DNA from: Prochilodus magdalenae | Lineage: Eukaryota > Chordata > Actinopteri > Characiformes > Prochilodontidae | Direction: 5' to 3' | NCBI GenBank assembly: GCA_024036415.1 | Contig: JAMWET010003603.1 | Coordinates: forward strand, 285,001-349,000 | Length of the DNA stretch: 64,000 bases | Part shown: positions 23,736 through 35,739 of the stretch, one piece after another | How positions within the stretch are numbered: position 1 is the stretch's first letter | Layout: every line of letters starts with the position of its first letter | Notes under the pieces: generated by a model | Told to the model about the DNA's origin: nothing | The model's database searches: none | What the model saw: the letters and a program-made list of their open reading frames with translations, nothing else | Translations under genes and position numbers: made by a program

Positions 23736-23902
23736 ACAACTGGCACGTGGTTCTAATTCCAAAACGTGCAGAAGTGTTTAAGAGATCGTGTTTGTTTGTC
23801 TTCCATGTCTAAAAATAGCCGCTTCTCAGTAGAGGATGTGCTAGCTTTGGGTTTTCAGGGTTGACCAGGGGTGCACAAACTTTTGCACACCACCATACGT
23901 TT

Positions 23903-23908
23903 TTTATT
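23903..23908 (-). terminator. candidate dusp2 poly(A) signal
   Basis: AATAAA on the minus strand, about 420 nt beyond the dusp2 stop codon. Position is plausible for a 3' UTR, but the hexamer alone is weak evidence. Confidence 0.35.
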
Positions 23909-24324
23909 GTCTATATCCTGCGGTGAAATAGCCCCTCTAATGAAATCTGCCCATCAAAACAACGCATCTAGTTGTGTCCTGAAGAACCGTGAGGTCAGAG
24001 ATCCCCTCGCGGTTCCATTAGTGGTCCATTAGTGCCCTCTACCATGTAAACTGAATAAAGGAGGTGACCCCGTCCATCACCGTGCGGCGCATAGTGCAGA
24101 CGGAGGAGAGAAGACTGTTGTGTGTATGGAGAGCTCTTAGGATATTTACTAGCAACAGCTTTGCTTTCAGAACCGGACCTGCAAAGTCCGGTCCACACAG
24201 GTCAGTATGAAAATCAGCTCGGCTGGCCAGTGATGCTAGTGTGGTCCATCTTACTGCTAGCTGCTAGCGCTGGATGCTTCACCCGGAAGTGTTCGTGCAG
24301 AGCAGGAAGTATGTTTGTTGTGTG

Positions 24325-24578
24325 CTAGCACACGCTGCCGCTGCTCTTCGAGTCCAGGACCGTGTAGGGACACAGGACGTCCGTCTCAAACTGCAGCAGC
24401 TGCCCCATGAAGGCCAGGTTGGGGGAGATGACTTGCCGTCTCCGCTTCACAAAGTCGAAGGCCTCCTCCAGCCGCACGCGGCGGGCGTGGATCAGATACG
24501 CCAGGCAGATTGTGGCGGAACGGGAGATGCCCGCTTGGCAGTGGACCAAGACGCGTCCACCGCTCTCCTTCACAGATT
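24325..24578 (-). CDS. dusp2: dusp2 exon 4
   Basis: Starts after TTCCAG with [14 protein letters not shown], includes the HCX5R active site and AYLI motif, and runs to the stop after SSGSVC. Confidence 0.92.
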
Positions 24579-27500
24579 CTGGAAGAGAGAGAGAGGAAGA
24601 AGTTAGGTTGATGGGTGAAATGGGTCATCCCGTATCCTTCCTACATTCTAAAAAGGGGGGCTCTGTGGGACGGGCCCTTTAACGTGAGCTAGTGTTCATC
24701 TAGATTGGGATGCTGATCTCCGAATGCTCACCGATGAAGCGGATGGCCTCGGGGAAGAGCACCCGTATGTCTGCAGCCAGGCTGTCCTCCACTTTCAGGG
24801 TCATGTACCGCAGCTCCTGCTCGAACAGGTTGGGGCAGGACGAGGAGACGTTGAGAACGGCGGTAATGCCACAGCGCTCCAGGGTCTCTCTCTGAGACGA
24901 GTGGTGAGCGCTGCCCAGGAACAGGAAGGGAAGGATCTCCACCGGGTCACCCTGACAAACAAAACACACAAGCTCTGCCCGTCAGTTCACCAGCGCTCTG
25001 AGAGTTTTGTGATCACACCATAGTCACTTCCTCACTGTTCTGCTCCTGACTGGTTGCTTCCTATTAACCCTACATATACTGTACATGCAGCAGCCGAGCC
25101 TTCCCCACTGTAGAACACCAGTCTGTGTCTTATTCTACTGGCAGATAATTCTAGAAATAATGCAGATAAATAAATCAGGAAATAAAAAAAAATCATCTGA
25201 CTATTTTTTAAGATTTGTAAAAAATTATGCAGATAAATGACAAATATAAATATTTGTAAAAATAATGAAGGTCATTTTCTTATTTAAAAAAATAAAAAAT
25301 AATGCAGATAATTTTGTTTAATTTAAAAAATAATTCACATATTTTTTTTAATTTAAGAAATAATACAGATAATTTTGTTTAATTTAAGAAATAATTTAGT
25401 TTATTTTAAGAAAAAATACAAATAATTATGTTTGTATTTAAGAAATAATAGAAATAATTTTGTTTAATTTAAAAAATAATACAGATAATTTTGTTTATTT
25501 TAAGAAAAATACAAATAATTATGTTTAATTTAAGAAATAATAGAAATAATTTTGTTTAATTTAAAAAATAATACAGATAATTTTGTTTATTTTAAGAAAA
25601 AATACAAATAATTATGTTTAATTTAAGAAATAATTTACTTTTTTTTATTTAAGAAATAATACGGATAATTTTGTTTATTTTAAGAAATAATAGAAATAAT
25701 TTTGTTTAAATTAAAAAATAATACAAATAATTTTCTTTAATTTAAGAAATAATACAGATCATTTAGCTTATGTCTAGAAATAAAGCAGATAATTTTGATT
25801 ATTTTAAGAAATAAAGCAGATTTGAGGTTTGAGGTAATCTGCCTGTGGAATCAGACACTTTGACTAGATGAGATGTCTTAAAAGAAGTTAAGAGAAAAAG
25901 ATATATTCCCAATAGGATTCCCAAAGATTCCAGGAATTAGGCACCCCTGTATGAAGTCGCCTCTCGCGCTCTGTTTGGTGTTTATGTTTTATAATAGGAT
26001 GATTAGTACCTGGTCGTAAAGAGGTGTCTTCTTGCTGGAGCTGAGGGTCTCTGGGTCACTCACAGCGGTGGGGCTCCCACACGTGAGTGGTGTGTTCAGA
26101 CACAAGTCAGGATACAGCGCCACGAACTCATCGAACCCACCTGAAACACAACAACACCATTCATCAGTGACTGAACCCAGAGAGACAGAACTGCTCAGAC
26201 AGCCCGGTCCGGGTCTGGAAGAACATCCATAAACCTGGAACAGCAGCATCCCCTACTTTTCTGTACCAGTCGAATACGTCATCCACAATAAAGTCATAAC
26301 ACCAACCCAACATTACAACAGTAAAACCATAACGCCATTTCAATCTCTACTACTGAGAGACTGTCGGGATTGACGGTTTCGGAAGTGACTGCTCCGGAAG
26401 AGATTGTTTCTGTATTGATGTTTCGGAAGTCAGTGTTACGGAAGTGATCATTTCGGAAGTCACTGTTTCGGAAGTCACTGTTTCTGAGCTGACTGTTTTG
26501 GATGTGCCTGTTTTGGAATTGACTGTTTCGGAAGTCACTGTTTCGGAGGTCACTGTTTCCGGGGTGACTGTTTCTGTAGTTACCGTTTGGGAAGTCACTG
26601 TTTCCGAGGTGACTATTTCAGAGGTCACTGTTTCGGACGTCACTGTTTCCGAGGTCACTGTTTCGGAGGTGACTGTTTCAGAGGTCACTGTTTCGGAGGT
26701 CACTGTTTCGGAGGTCACTGTTTCGGAAGTGACTGTTTTGGAAGTGACTGTTTCAGAAGTCACTGTTTCGGAAGTCACTGTTTCGGAGCTGACTGTTTTG
26801 GATGTGCCTGTTTTGGAATTGACTGTTTCAGAGGTCACTGTTTCGGAAGTCACTGTTTCGGAGGTCACTGTTTCCGAGGTGACTGTTTCTGTAGTTACCG
26901 TTTGGGAAGTCACTGTTTCCGAGGTGACTATTTCAGAGGTCACTGTTTCGGAAGTCACTGTTTCCGAGGTCACTGTTTCGGAGGTGACTGTTTCAGAGGT
27001 CACTGTTTCGGAGGTCACTGTTTCGGAGGTCACTGTTTCGGAAGTGACTGTTTTGGAAGTGACTGTTTCAGAAGTGACTGTTGCGGAAGTGACCATTTCG
27101 GAAGTGACCATTTCGGAAGTCACTGTTTCAGAAGTGACAATTTTAAGACTAATCCCTTTACCCTCCAACAGCGTGTCCAGCGGTGGAAAGTTGCACCAGT
27201 ATTAACTCTTGTTTTGTAACTATTTTGTTTGCCAAATGTGGCTTGTTGCCGAGATTGGCCAGTAGCTCACCGAGAGATTCAGCCATCTCTGTGTTTACTG
27301 TTCCTGTCTTTGGCTGCCTGACCTTAAATGATCTAACCAGAAGCAGTATCATACATAAGAGTTTAGAATACACTGTCAGGACAGCAGACTGAATTGACTC
27401 AGCTACAGTCACTTACTATGACCTATTAAGGTACAAAGTGGTATTAAGGTACAGGTGGCTAGCTGGTTAGCATGCTAACTTCAGTACATATCTCTGCAGC

Positions 27501-28379
27501 ATCACACATAGACATCTTTGTCACGACAGCAACACTATTATTTCTGTATATTCTGGTAAGAGTTTTTATCAAGTTTTGTCAAATGTTTTAAACTGAAATT
27601 TTTACATATGGCTCCTTTAAAATGTATAACATCATAAATCTGAATAGGAATAAAAAATACATTTAAAAAACTAAAATAAAAGAATGAAAGTGTCATTATC
27701 AAGAGTTAAGAGTTCGGAACACGCCTCCTATTAGAAAGCACCCTGTAAATTATGATTTTGTATATGTTTAGTTTATTATTAATCTCTCTATATAATTTCA
27801 TTTTTGGTGGACTGGCCTTTAGAGCAGTGCTAGGTGTTTCCTAAAGGAGGATATCGATGTACAGGGTAAAGACTGTGTGTCAGCTCTACACATCAACTCT
27901 GTTCATCCTCTCTGGTGTAAAAGAGAAAGCTGTGATGTTGTGCACGCGCATTACAAAAGTTGTAAGGAATGAAAGTCCGCACCTTGCAGAAAGCACACCT
28001 CCGTGCTGTCCTCCCTCAGCTCCTCCTGCAGCGCGCGCAGCAGCAGCCCGGCCACGCTCTCCCTCCGCAGCTCGCGCACCGACCGGCTCGCCTCGTCCAG
28101 CACCACGACGCGCGCGCAGTCCCCGGCGCGCAGGCGGCGGAGCAGCGCGCGGTCGGCCACCAGGCGCTCCAAAGGGCGCGCGCCCCCGACGACTCCCACC
28201 GCGGCCCCGGCCCGCGCGCGCTCCCTGCGCATCAGCATCGAGTTCCAGTTCACGCTGTGCGAGTAAGCCACGCGCGAGCCGCAGAACGCGAGGAACGGCC
28301 TGCAGTCCAGCAGCAGCGGGAGCGCGCAGTGAGCGCGCACCATCTGCGCCAGCTGGCAGCTTGAGATTTCCACCGGCAT
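24325..28379 (-). CDS. dusp2: dual-specificity MAP-kinase phosphatase 2, four exons
   Basis: Removes phosphate from Thr and Tyr of activated MAP kinases, mainly in the nucleus. Exons are 27983-28379, 26010-26140, 24732-24951 and 24325-24578; junctions are GT/AG and in phase, giving 333 residues (human DUSP2 314). An N-terminal rhodanese/CH2 domain ([12 protein letters not shown] near 23-34) holds a basic kinase-interaction motif (MRRERAR near 50). The catalytic domain begins [16 protein letters not shown], with general acid D232 in VEDS and the active site H262-C263-QAGIS-R269. It ends in a short tail after [36 protein letters not shown] and GGFDEF read closest to DUSP2 rather than DUSP1, 4 or 5, and the adra2b neighbour agrees. 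The start at 28379 matches the length of family N-termini; an in-frame Met at 28442 is less likely. Oddity: YDQGD where the family usually has YDQGG. Confidence 0.9.
24732..24951 (-). CDS. dusp2: dusp2 exon 3
   Basis: Starts after TGTCAG with [13 protein letters not shown] and ends at AIRFI before donor GTGAGC. It contains the general-acid Asp (VEDS). Confidence 0.9.
25140..25835. repeat. AT-rich tandem repeat in dusp2 intron 2
   Basis: Degenerate repeats of about 30-45 bp built on ATAATTTTGTTTAATTTAAG and AAATAATACA, roughly 16 copies. Confidence 0.85.
26010..26140 (-). CDS. dusp2: dusp2 exon 2
   Basis: Starts after TTTCAG with GTGGGTTCGATGAG (GGFDEF), and ends at the Gln of LYDQ before GTACTA. 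It encodes the linker between the two domains. Confidence 0.85.
26350..27145. repeat. 15-bp minisatellite in dusp2 intron 1
   Basis: About 53 copies of CACTGTTTCGGAGGT-like 15-mers. A marked variant stretch (GAGCTGACTGTTTTGGATGT) is at 26485 and again at 26785, exactly 300 bp (20 units) apart, so a 300-bp block was duplicated. The multiple-of-3 length keeps frames open on both strands (TVSEV plus, ETVTS minus). Confidence 0.95.
27983..28379 (-). CDS. dusp2: dusp2 exon 1
   Basis: Encodes residues 1-132 and the first base of 133, covering the rhodanese domain. It ends CTGCAAG before the donor GTGCGG. The exon is very GC-rich compared with the adjoining introns. Confidence 0.85.
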
Positions 28380-28596
28380 CACCCAGCTACCCAGCCTGGG
28401 GCAAATGTAAACGAGCTTGTTGTTGTTCTTGCCCTGCCACACAAGTACAGTGAGATCTATCAGCAGCGCACCATCTCACTCTTTCTCGACTATCTGTGGC
28501 TTTTTAATTCGAAGGGAACAAAAAGAAAACAGCTACAGAAGCTCGAGAGAAGGAGGAATAAAAGTCCAGTCTGAGCACAGATGAGGTCTCTGGAGG

Positions 28597-28605
28597 TTCA
28601 TATAG
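28597..28605 (-). promoter_or_regulatory. TATA-like element of dusp2
   Basis: CTATATGAA on the minus strand, about 220 bp upstream of the ATG. It would place transcription start near 28570. Confidence 0.35.
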
Positions 28606-28812
28606 GCAGGAGTGAAGTCTCTGAAGCCCCCCTGAGCGCTGTGGAGGGGTGTGTGTGAGAGTGAGTGAGAGATGTTTTGTCTCTGCTCGTGCGTGTTTTG
28701 TCTCTGTTGTTGTGGTGTTGAAGCTCTTTTGTAGCGCTCGCGGAGCTCCGCCCATTTTCCACCGGTCACAGGCGGAAACTCCATGTATGTTCACTGTCTC
28801 AGACCGGCACTG

Positions 28813-28822
28813 CCATATATGG
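28813..28822. promoter_or_regulatory. CArG box (SRF site) upstream of dusp2
   Basis: CCATATATGG is an exact match to CC(A/T)6GG, 434 bp upstream of the dusp2 start codon. Immediate-early genes are typically driven by SRF through such sites, and DUSP2 is an immediate-early MAPK target, so the position makes sense. Confidence 0.5.
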
Positions 28823-29267
28823 GCTGGTGACGCGCGCGCCCTCCGGTTCCCACAGGCACGCGGTAAGTTGGGGTTACACACAGATACTACACACACACAC
28901 ACAGACAGGGCTTTCTCGCCCCCTTTCTCTTCCTCTCTCATCCAAGGCCCAAAAGTGTTAGATGCGCTCTGGCTAATGTTTTGGTTGGGCAGGCAGAGCT
29001 AGCAGTGTGGAAGTGGTTCCGGCTGAGGTCTGAGGGACAGGACACAGACACTGTCCAGCTGTCTCAGGCTTTGGTGGAACCGAGGTAAAGGACTGTGTTT
29101 GGGTTTTACCAAGGTTCTCACAACGTTCCCAACTTTGACAGTCGTATTAATGGACGTCGTTGCATCTGTTAGTGACACAGGCATGTAACAGTTTCACTGG
29201 TGTGTGTGTTCTCCACCACATGGGTTTGGTGTTTAACAGAAAGACTGGGTCTCTGGATCTCTCACCC

Positions 29268-29902
<635 letters not shown>

Positions 29903-30284
29903 GATTAATAAAGTGTCTGAAATGAGCTAATAGAATGATCTTATGAAAGGCAGATGAATCACTTTGTTTGAAGTTGTGACATAAATATAAACACCTTTAC
30001 ACCTTCACATGGATCAGGTGTGTGTGCGGAGGAGGGGTGGAGGACTTAGTCTGTGGCAGTTTTCCATGCAGGTGTAGAAACATGGGGGCTGAACACAGAG
30101 TGGAAAAACACCAACCTAAACTGAAGAAGCCTGTTTCCCTGCGTCTGTCTGGCCACCAGTTACATAAACATGCAGGACTAAAAGCTGAGTGAACCGGACC
30201 GAATGACCACGCTGACCCATTAACACACTGATAAAGACCTTCTGTGTTTATTAAACACCTGCTGCTCCGCTCTCCGCACGTACA
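29903..30284. other. intergenic, nothing recognised
   Basis: No coding signal or repeat family identified between two microsatellites. Confidence 0.45.
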
Positions 30285-30468
30285 CACACACACGCACATA
30301 CACACACACACACACACACAGGGTTGCACAATCATACACTCATACATACACAAGCACACTAACACACTCAGGCACGCAGATATACACACACACACTCACG
30401 CACACATACACACACATACGCTTGCACACACATCATCATGCACACACAGACACACACACACATGCACG

Positions 30469-30506
<38 letters not shown>

Positions 30507-30653
30507 CACACGCACATGCATACACACACCCTCACACAGCACTTACACATAAACACAGGCACACAAACACATACATACAGATACACACACACACTAACAC
30601 ACACACACACACACACTCATACATGCACAAGCACACTAACACACACACACACA

Positions 30654-30730
<77 letters not shown>

Positions 30731-30806
30731 ATACATGCACAAGCACACTAACACACACACACACACACACTCACTAACACACACACACTCACACTCACAC
30801 ACAGGA
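30285..30806. repeat. (CA)n compound microsatellite
   Basis: About 520 bp of CA dinucleotides with CACTCATACATGCACAAGCA interruptions that recur at about 30618 and 30729, showing internal duplication. Confidence 0.95.
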
Positions 30807-31489
30807 CCTGAAGTGACCAGCAGGATGATAGACTGACCATTAGAAGAGAAAATAATGCTGTGAGCTGTAAGTTTAGGGTACTCTCTACTTACTTCTGTAT
30901 TTCTCTCTCTCTCTCTCTTATTTTCTTTCTGTCTCTTTCTCTATGTTTATCTTTTTCTGTGTTTACCCCTGTTTGTCTCTGTTTCTCAGTGTTAGAGTTG
31001 AGGATGATTCACCGCCCTAATAACATTTGGTCAACAGAGGTCACATGGTCAGACACTGACCAATAATGGACTGGGTAGAGGCTGGCTGATACACTGTGCA
31101 GCACCAAGTAGATTCCACTGTGCAGCTATATAGAGGAGCTCCTGGGTAGGTGTTATAAAGTGTCCAGTGAGAGTATATTTGTGTCTCAGCAGGGAAAGGA
31201 AGTGACCTCATTACATACAGTCTTAGCTGAGATTCTCCCGCTCATGTACTGTCAAAACAGCAACACCTTTCACAGGCTGAGATCACAGCTCGTCTATTTT
31301 ATGAATTTTCAGCCATGAATGATTATTAATTCTCAGAGAGGGAAGAAGCAGCTGGGCCTCAGGCACAGACTGTCTCACAGGTGTAAGAATAATATAGACA
31401 TAGAGGAACAGTGTAATATAATAATATACTCTCATATAAACTAAAACAGGGTACCTCCAGTTTTACAGGCAGGTTTATCAGTTATTCAT
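30807..31489. other. intergenic, nothing recognised
   Basis: A short CT tract at 30902-30920; otherwise no repeat or coding signal. Confidence 0.45.
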
Positions 31490-32620
31490 TTTAACCAGTC
31501 TTTTCTCTCACTCTTGTAACATACATTGACACCTGTACTTGTAACATGTAGTAACATATCTACCTGTATCGTATAGTTACACCTGTACCTGTTACCTACA
31601 GTCACAGCTGTATCTGTAACATACAGTCACACATGTGCACCCGTAAAATATAGTCGGACCTATACCTGTAACATACAGACGGATCTTCACCTGTAACATA
31701 CAGGCGCATCTTCCCCTGTAACATACAGTGGCACCTGTAACTGTAACATATAGTAACATATGTACCTGTATCATATAGATACACCTGTCCCTGTTACCTA
31801 TAGCCACATCCGTAGCTGTAACATACAGTCACACATGTGTACCCGCAAAATATAGTCTGACCTGTACCTGTAACATACAGATGGATCTTTACCTGTAACA
31901 TACAGTGGCACCTTTAACTGTAACATATAATAACATATCTACCTGTATCATATAGTTACACCTGTACCTGTTACCTACTGTCACAGCTGTATCTGTAACA
32001 TACAGTCACATATGTGTACCCCTAAAATATAGTCTGACCTATACCTGCGCATCTTCACCTGTAACATACAGTGGCACCTGTAACATATAGTAACATATCT
32101 ACCTGTAACATATGCTAACACCTGTACCGGTAACACATAGTTGCACCCGTACCTGTAACATGTAGTCACACTTGTATCTATAACATATAGTCACACGCAT
32201 ATAGTATTGGTAACACAGTCACACCTGCACCTGTTACATATATAGCAATGGTTGTATCTGTAACATGTACTAACACCTGTACCTGTAACATATACTAACA
32301 CCTGTACCTGTAACATATACTAACACCTGTACCTGTAACATATACTAACACCTGTACCTGTAACGTATACTAACACTTGTACCTGTAACATGTACTAACA
32401 CCTGTACCTGTAACATATACTAGCCCTTGTACCTGTAACATGTACTAACACGTGTACCTGTAACATATACTAACACATGTACCTATAACATGTACTAACA
32501 CCTGTACCTGTAACATATACTAACACATGTACCTATAACATGTACTAACACCTGTACCTATAACATGTACTAACACCCATACCTGTAGTATATAGTTGCA
32601 TCTATACCTGTGGTGGAGCT
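31490..32620. repeat. 25-bp minisatellite, TAACACCTGTACCTGTAACA type
   Basis: From about 32260 to 32600, 25-bp units (TAACACCTGTACCTGTAACA then TATAC) are well conserved. Upstream, 31490-32260 holds diverged versions arranged in a longer period; similar blocks near 31600 and 31830 repeat in order. Confidence 0.9.
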
Positions 32621-32914
32621 TTACACCACTCCAGCTGATGCCTGGCCTTGTTCGTCTACTGCTTCATGGCTGAGTTGTTGCTCCTAGATGCTACTATTTC
32701 TCAGTGATAGCGCTCACAGTTAACCAGAAAGATCTAGCAGGTCAGAAATTTCATAAAGGTAGCATTCTATGACTGCCAGTGTTTGTCTATGGAAACGTCA
32801 TTACTTGATTTTATACACCCGTTAGCAGTTGGCTAATATTATATAGTATTTATATAAAAATAAATATAAATAGAATAATATTTTCACATACAAAATCATG
32901 TGATTTGACCAAAC

Positions 32915-35256
32915 GTTTGGTCAAACAACCAGGGGATAAAACAACCAGGGGATAAAACAACCAGTGGATAAAACAACCAGGGGATAAAACAACCCGTGGA
33001 TAAAACAACCCGTGGGTAACACAACCAGGGGATAAAACAACCAGTGGATAAAACAACCCGTGGATAAAACAACCCGTGGATAAAACAACCAGGGGATAAA
33101 ACAAACCGTGGATGAAACAACCAGGAGATAACACAACCGGGGGATAAAACAACCAGGGGATAAAACAACCAGGGAAAAAAAACAACCGGGGGATAAAACA
33201 ACCGGGGGATAAAACAACCAGTAGATAAAACAACCAGTGGATAAAACAACCAGTGGAGAAAACAACCAGGGGATAAAACAAGCGGGGGATAAAACAACCG
33301 GGGGATAAAACAACCAGGGGATAAAACAACAGGGGGATAAAACAACCTGTGGATAAAACAACCAGGAGATAAAACAACCAGGAGATAAAACAACCAGGGA
33401 AAAAAACAACCAGGGTATAAAACAACCAGGGTATAAAACAACCGGGGTATAAAACAACCGGGGGATAAAATACCCAGTAGATAAAACAACCAGTGGAGAA
33501 AACAACCAGGGGATAAAACAACCAGGGGATAAAACAACCGGGGGATAAAACAACCAGGAGATAAAACAACCCGTGGATTAAACAACCAGGGGATAAAACA
33601 ACCAGTGGATAAAACAACCCGTGGATAAAACAACCAGGAGATAAAACAACCAGGAGATAACACAACCAGGAGATAACACAACCAGGGGATAAAACAACCA
33701 GGGAAAAAAAACAACCGGGGTATAAAACAACCAGTGGATAAAACAACCAGTGGAGAAAACAACCAGGGGATAAAACAACCAGGGGATAAAACAACCAGGA
33801 GATAACACAACCAGGGGATAAACAACCAGGGGATAAAACAACCAGGAGATAACACAACCAGGGGATAAAACAACCGGTGGATAAAACAACCAGGGGATAA
33901 AACAACCAGGAGATAACACAACCAGGGGATAAAACAACCAGGGGATAAAACAACCGGTGGATAAAACAACCAGGGGATAAAACAACCAGGGGATAAAACA
34001 ACCAGGGGATAAAACAACCAGTGGATAAAACAACCAGGGGATAAAACAACCAGGGGATAAAACAACCAGGAGATAAAACAACCAGGAGATAAAACAACCA
34101 GGAGATAAACAACCAGGGGATAAAACAACCAGGGGATAAACAACCAGGGGATAAAACAACCAGGAGATAAAACAACCAGAGGATAAAACAACCAGGGGAT
34201 AAAACAACCAGGGGATAAAACAACCAGGAGATAAAACAACCAGGAGATAAACAACCAGGGGATAAAACAACCAGGGGATAAAACAACCGGGGGATAAAAC
34301 AACCAGGGGATAAAACAACCGGGGGATAAAACAACCAGGGGATAAAACAACCAGGGGATAAAACAACCAGGAGATAAAACAACCAGGGGATAAAACAACC
34401 AGTGGATAAAACAACCAGTGGATAAAACAACCAGGGGATAAAACAACCGGGGGATCAAACAACCAGAAGATAAAACAACCAAGAGATAAAACAACCAGGG
34501 GATAAAACAACCGGGGGATAAAACAACCGGGAGATAAAACAACCAGGATATAAAACAACCAGTGGATAAAACAACCAGGGGATAAAACAACCAGTGGATA
34601 AAACAACCAGGAGATAAAACAACCAGGAGATAAAACAACCAGGAGATAAAACAACCAGGGGATAAAACAACCAGGGGATAAAACAACCAGTGGGTAAAAC
34701 AACCAGGAGATAAAACAACCAGTGGATAAAACAACCAGTGGATAAAACAACCAGGGGATAAAACAACCAGTGGATAAAACAACCAGGGGATAAAACAACC
34801 AGTGGATAAAACAACCAGGAGATAAAACAACCAGGAGATAAAACAACCAGGAGATAAAACAACCAGGAGATAAAACAACCAGTGGATAAAACAACCAGGG
34901 GAGAAAACAACCAGTGGATAAAACAACCAGGAGATAAAACAACCAGAAGATAAAACAACCAGGGGATAAAACAACCAGGGGATAAAACAACCAGGAGATA
35001 AAACAACCAGTGGATAAAACAACCAGTGGATAAAACAACCAGGGGATAAAACAACCAGGGGATAAAACAACCAGTGGATAAAACAACCAGGGGATAAAAC
35101 AACCAGGAGATAAAACAACCAGGAGATAAAACAACCAGTGGATAAAACAACCAGTGGATAAAACAACCAGGGGATAAAACAACCAGGGGATAAAACAACC
35201 AGTGGATAAAACAACCAGGGGATAAAACAACCAGGGGATAAAACAACCAGGGGATG
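32915..35256. repeat. 16-bp minisatellite, about 145 copies
   Basis: Continuous 16-bp units CAACCAGGGGATAAAA over 2.3 kb, with variants GGAGAT, AGTGGAT, CGGGGGAT and GGGAAAAA. The minus-strand unit TTTTATCCCCTGGTTG has no stop in any frame, so all three minus frames stay open for hundreds of codons (up to 772) with a 16-residue period. There is no start context, splice site or domain, so it is not annotated as a gene. Confidence 0.97.
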
Positions 35257-35739
35257 AAACGTATGTCCTAATTATTTCCACCATAGCTCTGTCACGAACA
35301 TATCATAATGACTCCATTTGTGTTTAGGCTACACAGCCAGTCGGAGTCCTCCTCTGCCCTGTTCCATTATTTACAGTGTAGGAGGAGTGTGATGAGCCCA
35401 CTCTCACTGACAGATGACCACAAGCCCCCCCTGCGGTGACATCACTTTCCCTGACATGCTACACCGTGTTGTTTGTGTCATGATGCATCATTTGAGACGT
35501 CTGTCCAAGTTGTGTCAACTTTACAAGCCTGTTTAAAAGAATAACAGGTGACAGAGATAATCCTGGAATTTGGTGACCACATGCCACCCTGATGTCACTG
35601 ATGAAGGTCATCTATGGGTTTGTTCCTGGTGTGAACAGCGGGACTAGAACGTACTAGTGATCTTAAGGCTTAAGGTGGCGACTCATGGTTTCTGACACTG
35701 CAGCTAGCAATAGACATCATGACGCCTACTACACTCTTA
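35257..35739. other. intergenic, nothing recognised
   Basis: Unique-looking sequence with no gene signature. Confidence 0.45.

Larger units (their letters stand above)
28380..29265 (-). promoter_or_regulatory. dusp2 5' flank
   Basis: GC-rich sequence upstream of the dusp2 start with GCGCGC clusters, a CArG box (28813-28822) and a TATA-like motif (28597-28605). The transcription start is not fixed by the sequence alone. Confidence 0.5.

Noticed and set aside
26350..27205. 253- to 272-codon frames on both strands (TVSEV / ETVTS repeats)
   Set aside because: Products of the 15-bp minisatellite inside dusp2 intron 1.
28380..28442. Upstream in-frame Met as the dusp2 start (21 residues longer)
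   Set aside because: The extension does not resemble DUSP N-termini; the Met at 28379 gives the usual spacing to the LLLDCRPF motif.
32850..35284. Three overlapping minus-strand open frames of 526-772 codons
   Set aside because: All are translations of the 16-bp tandem repeat; no domain, start context or splice evidence.
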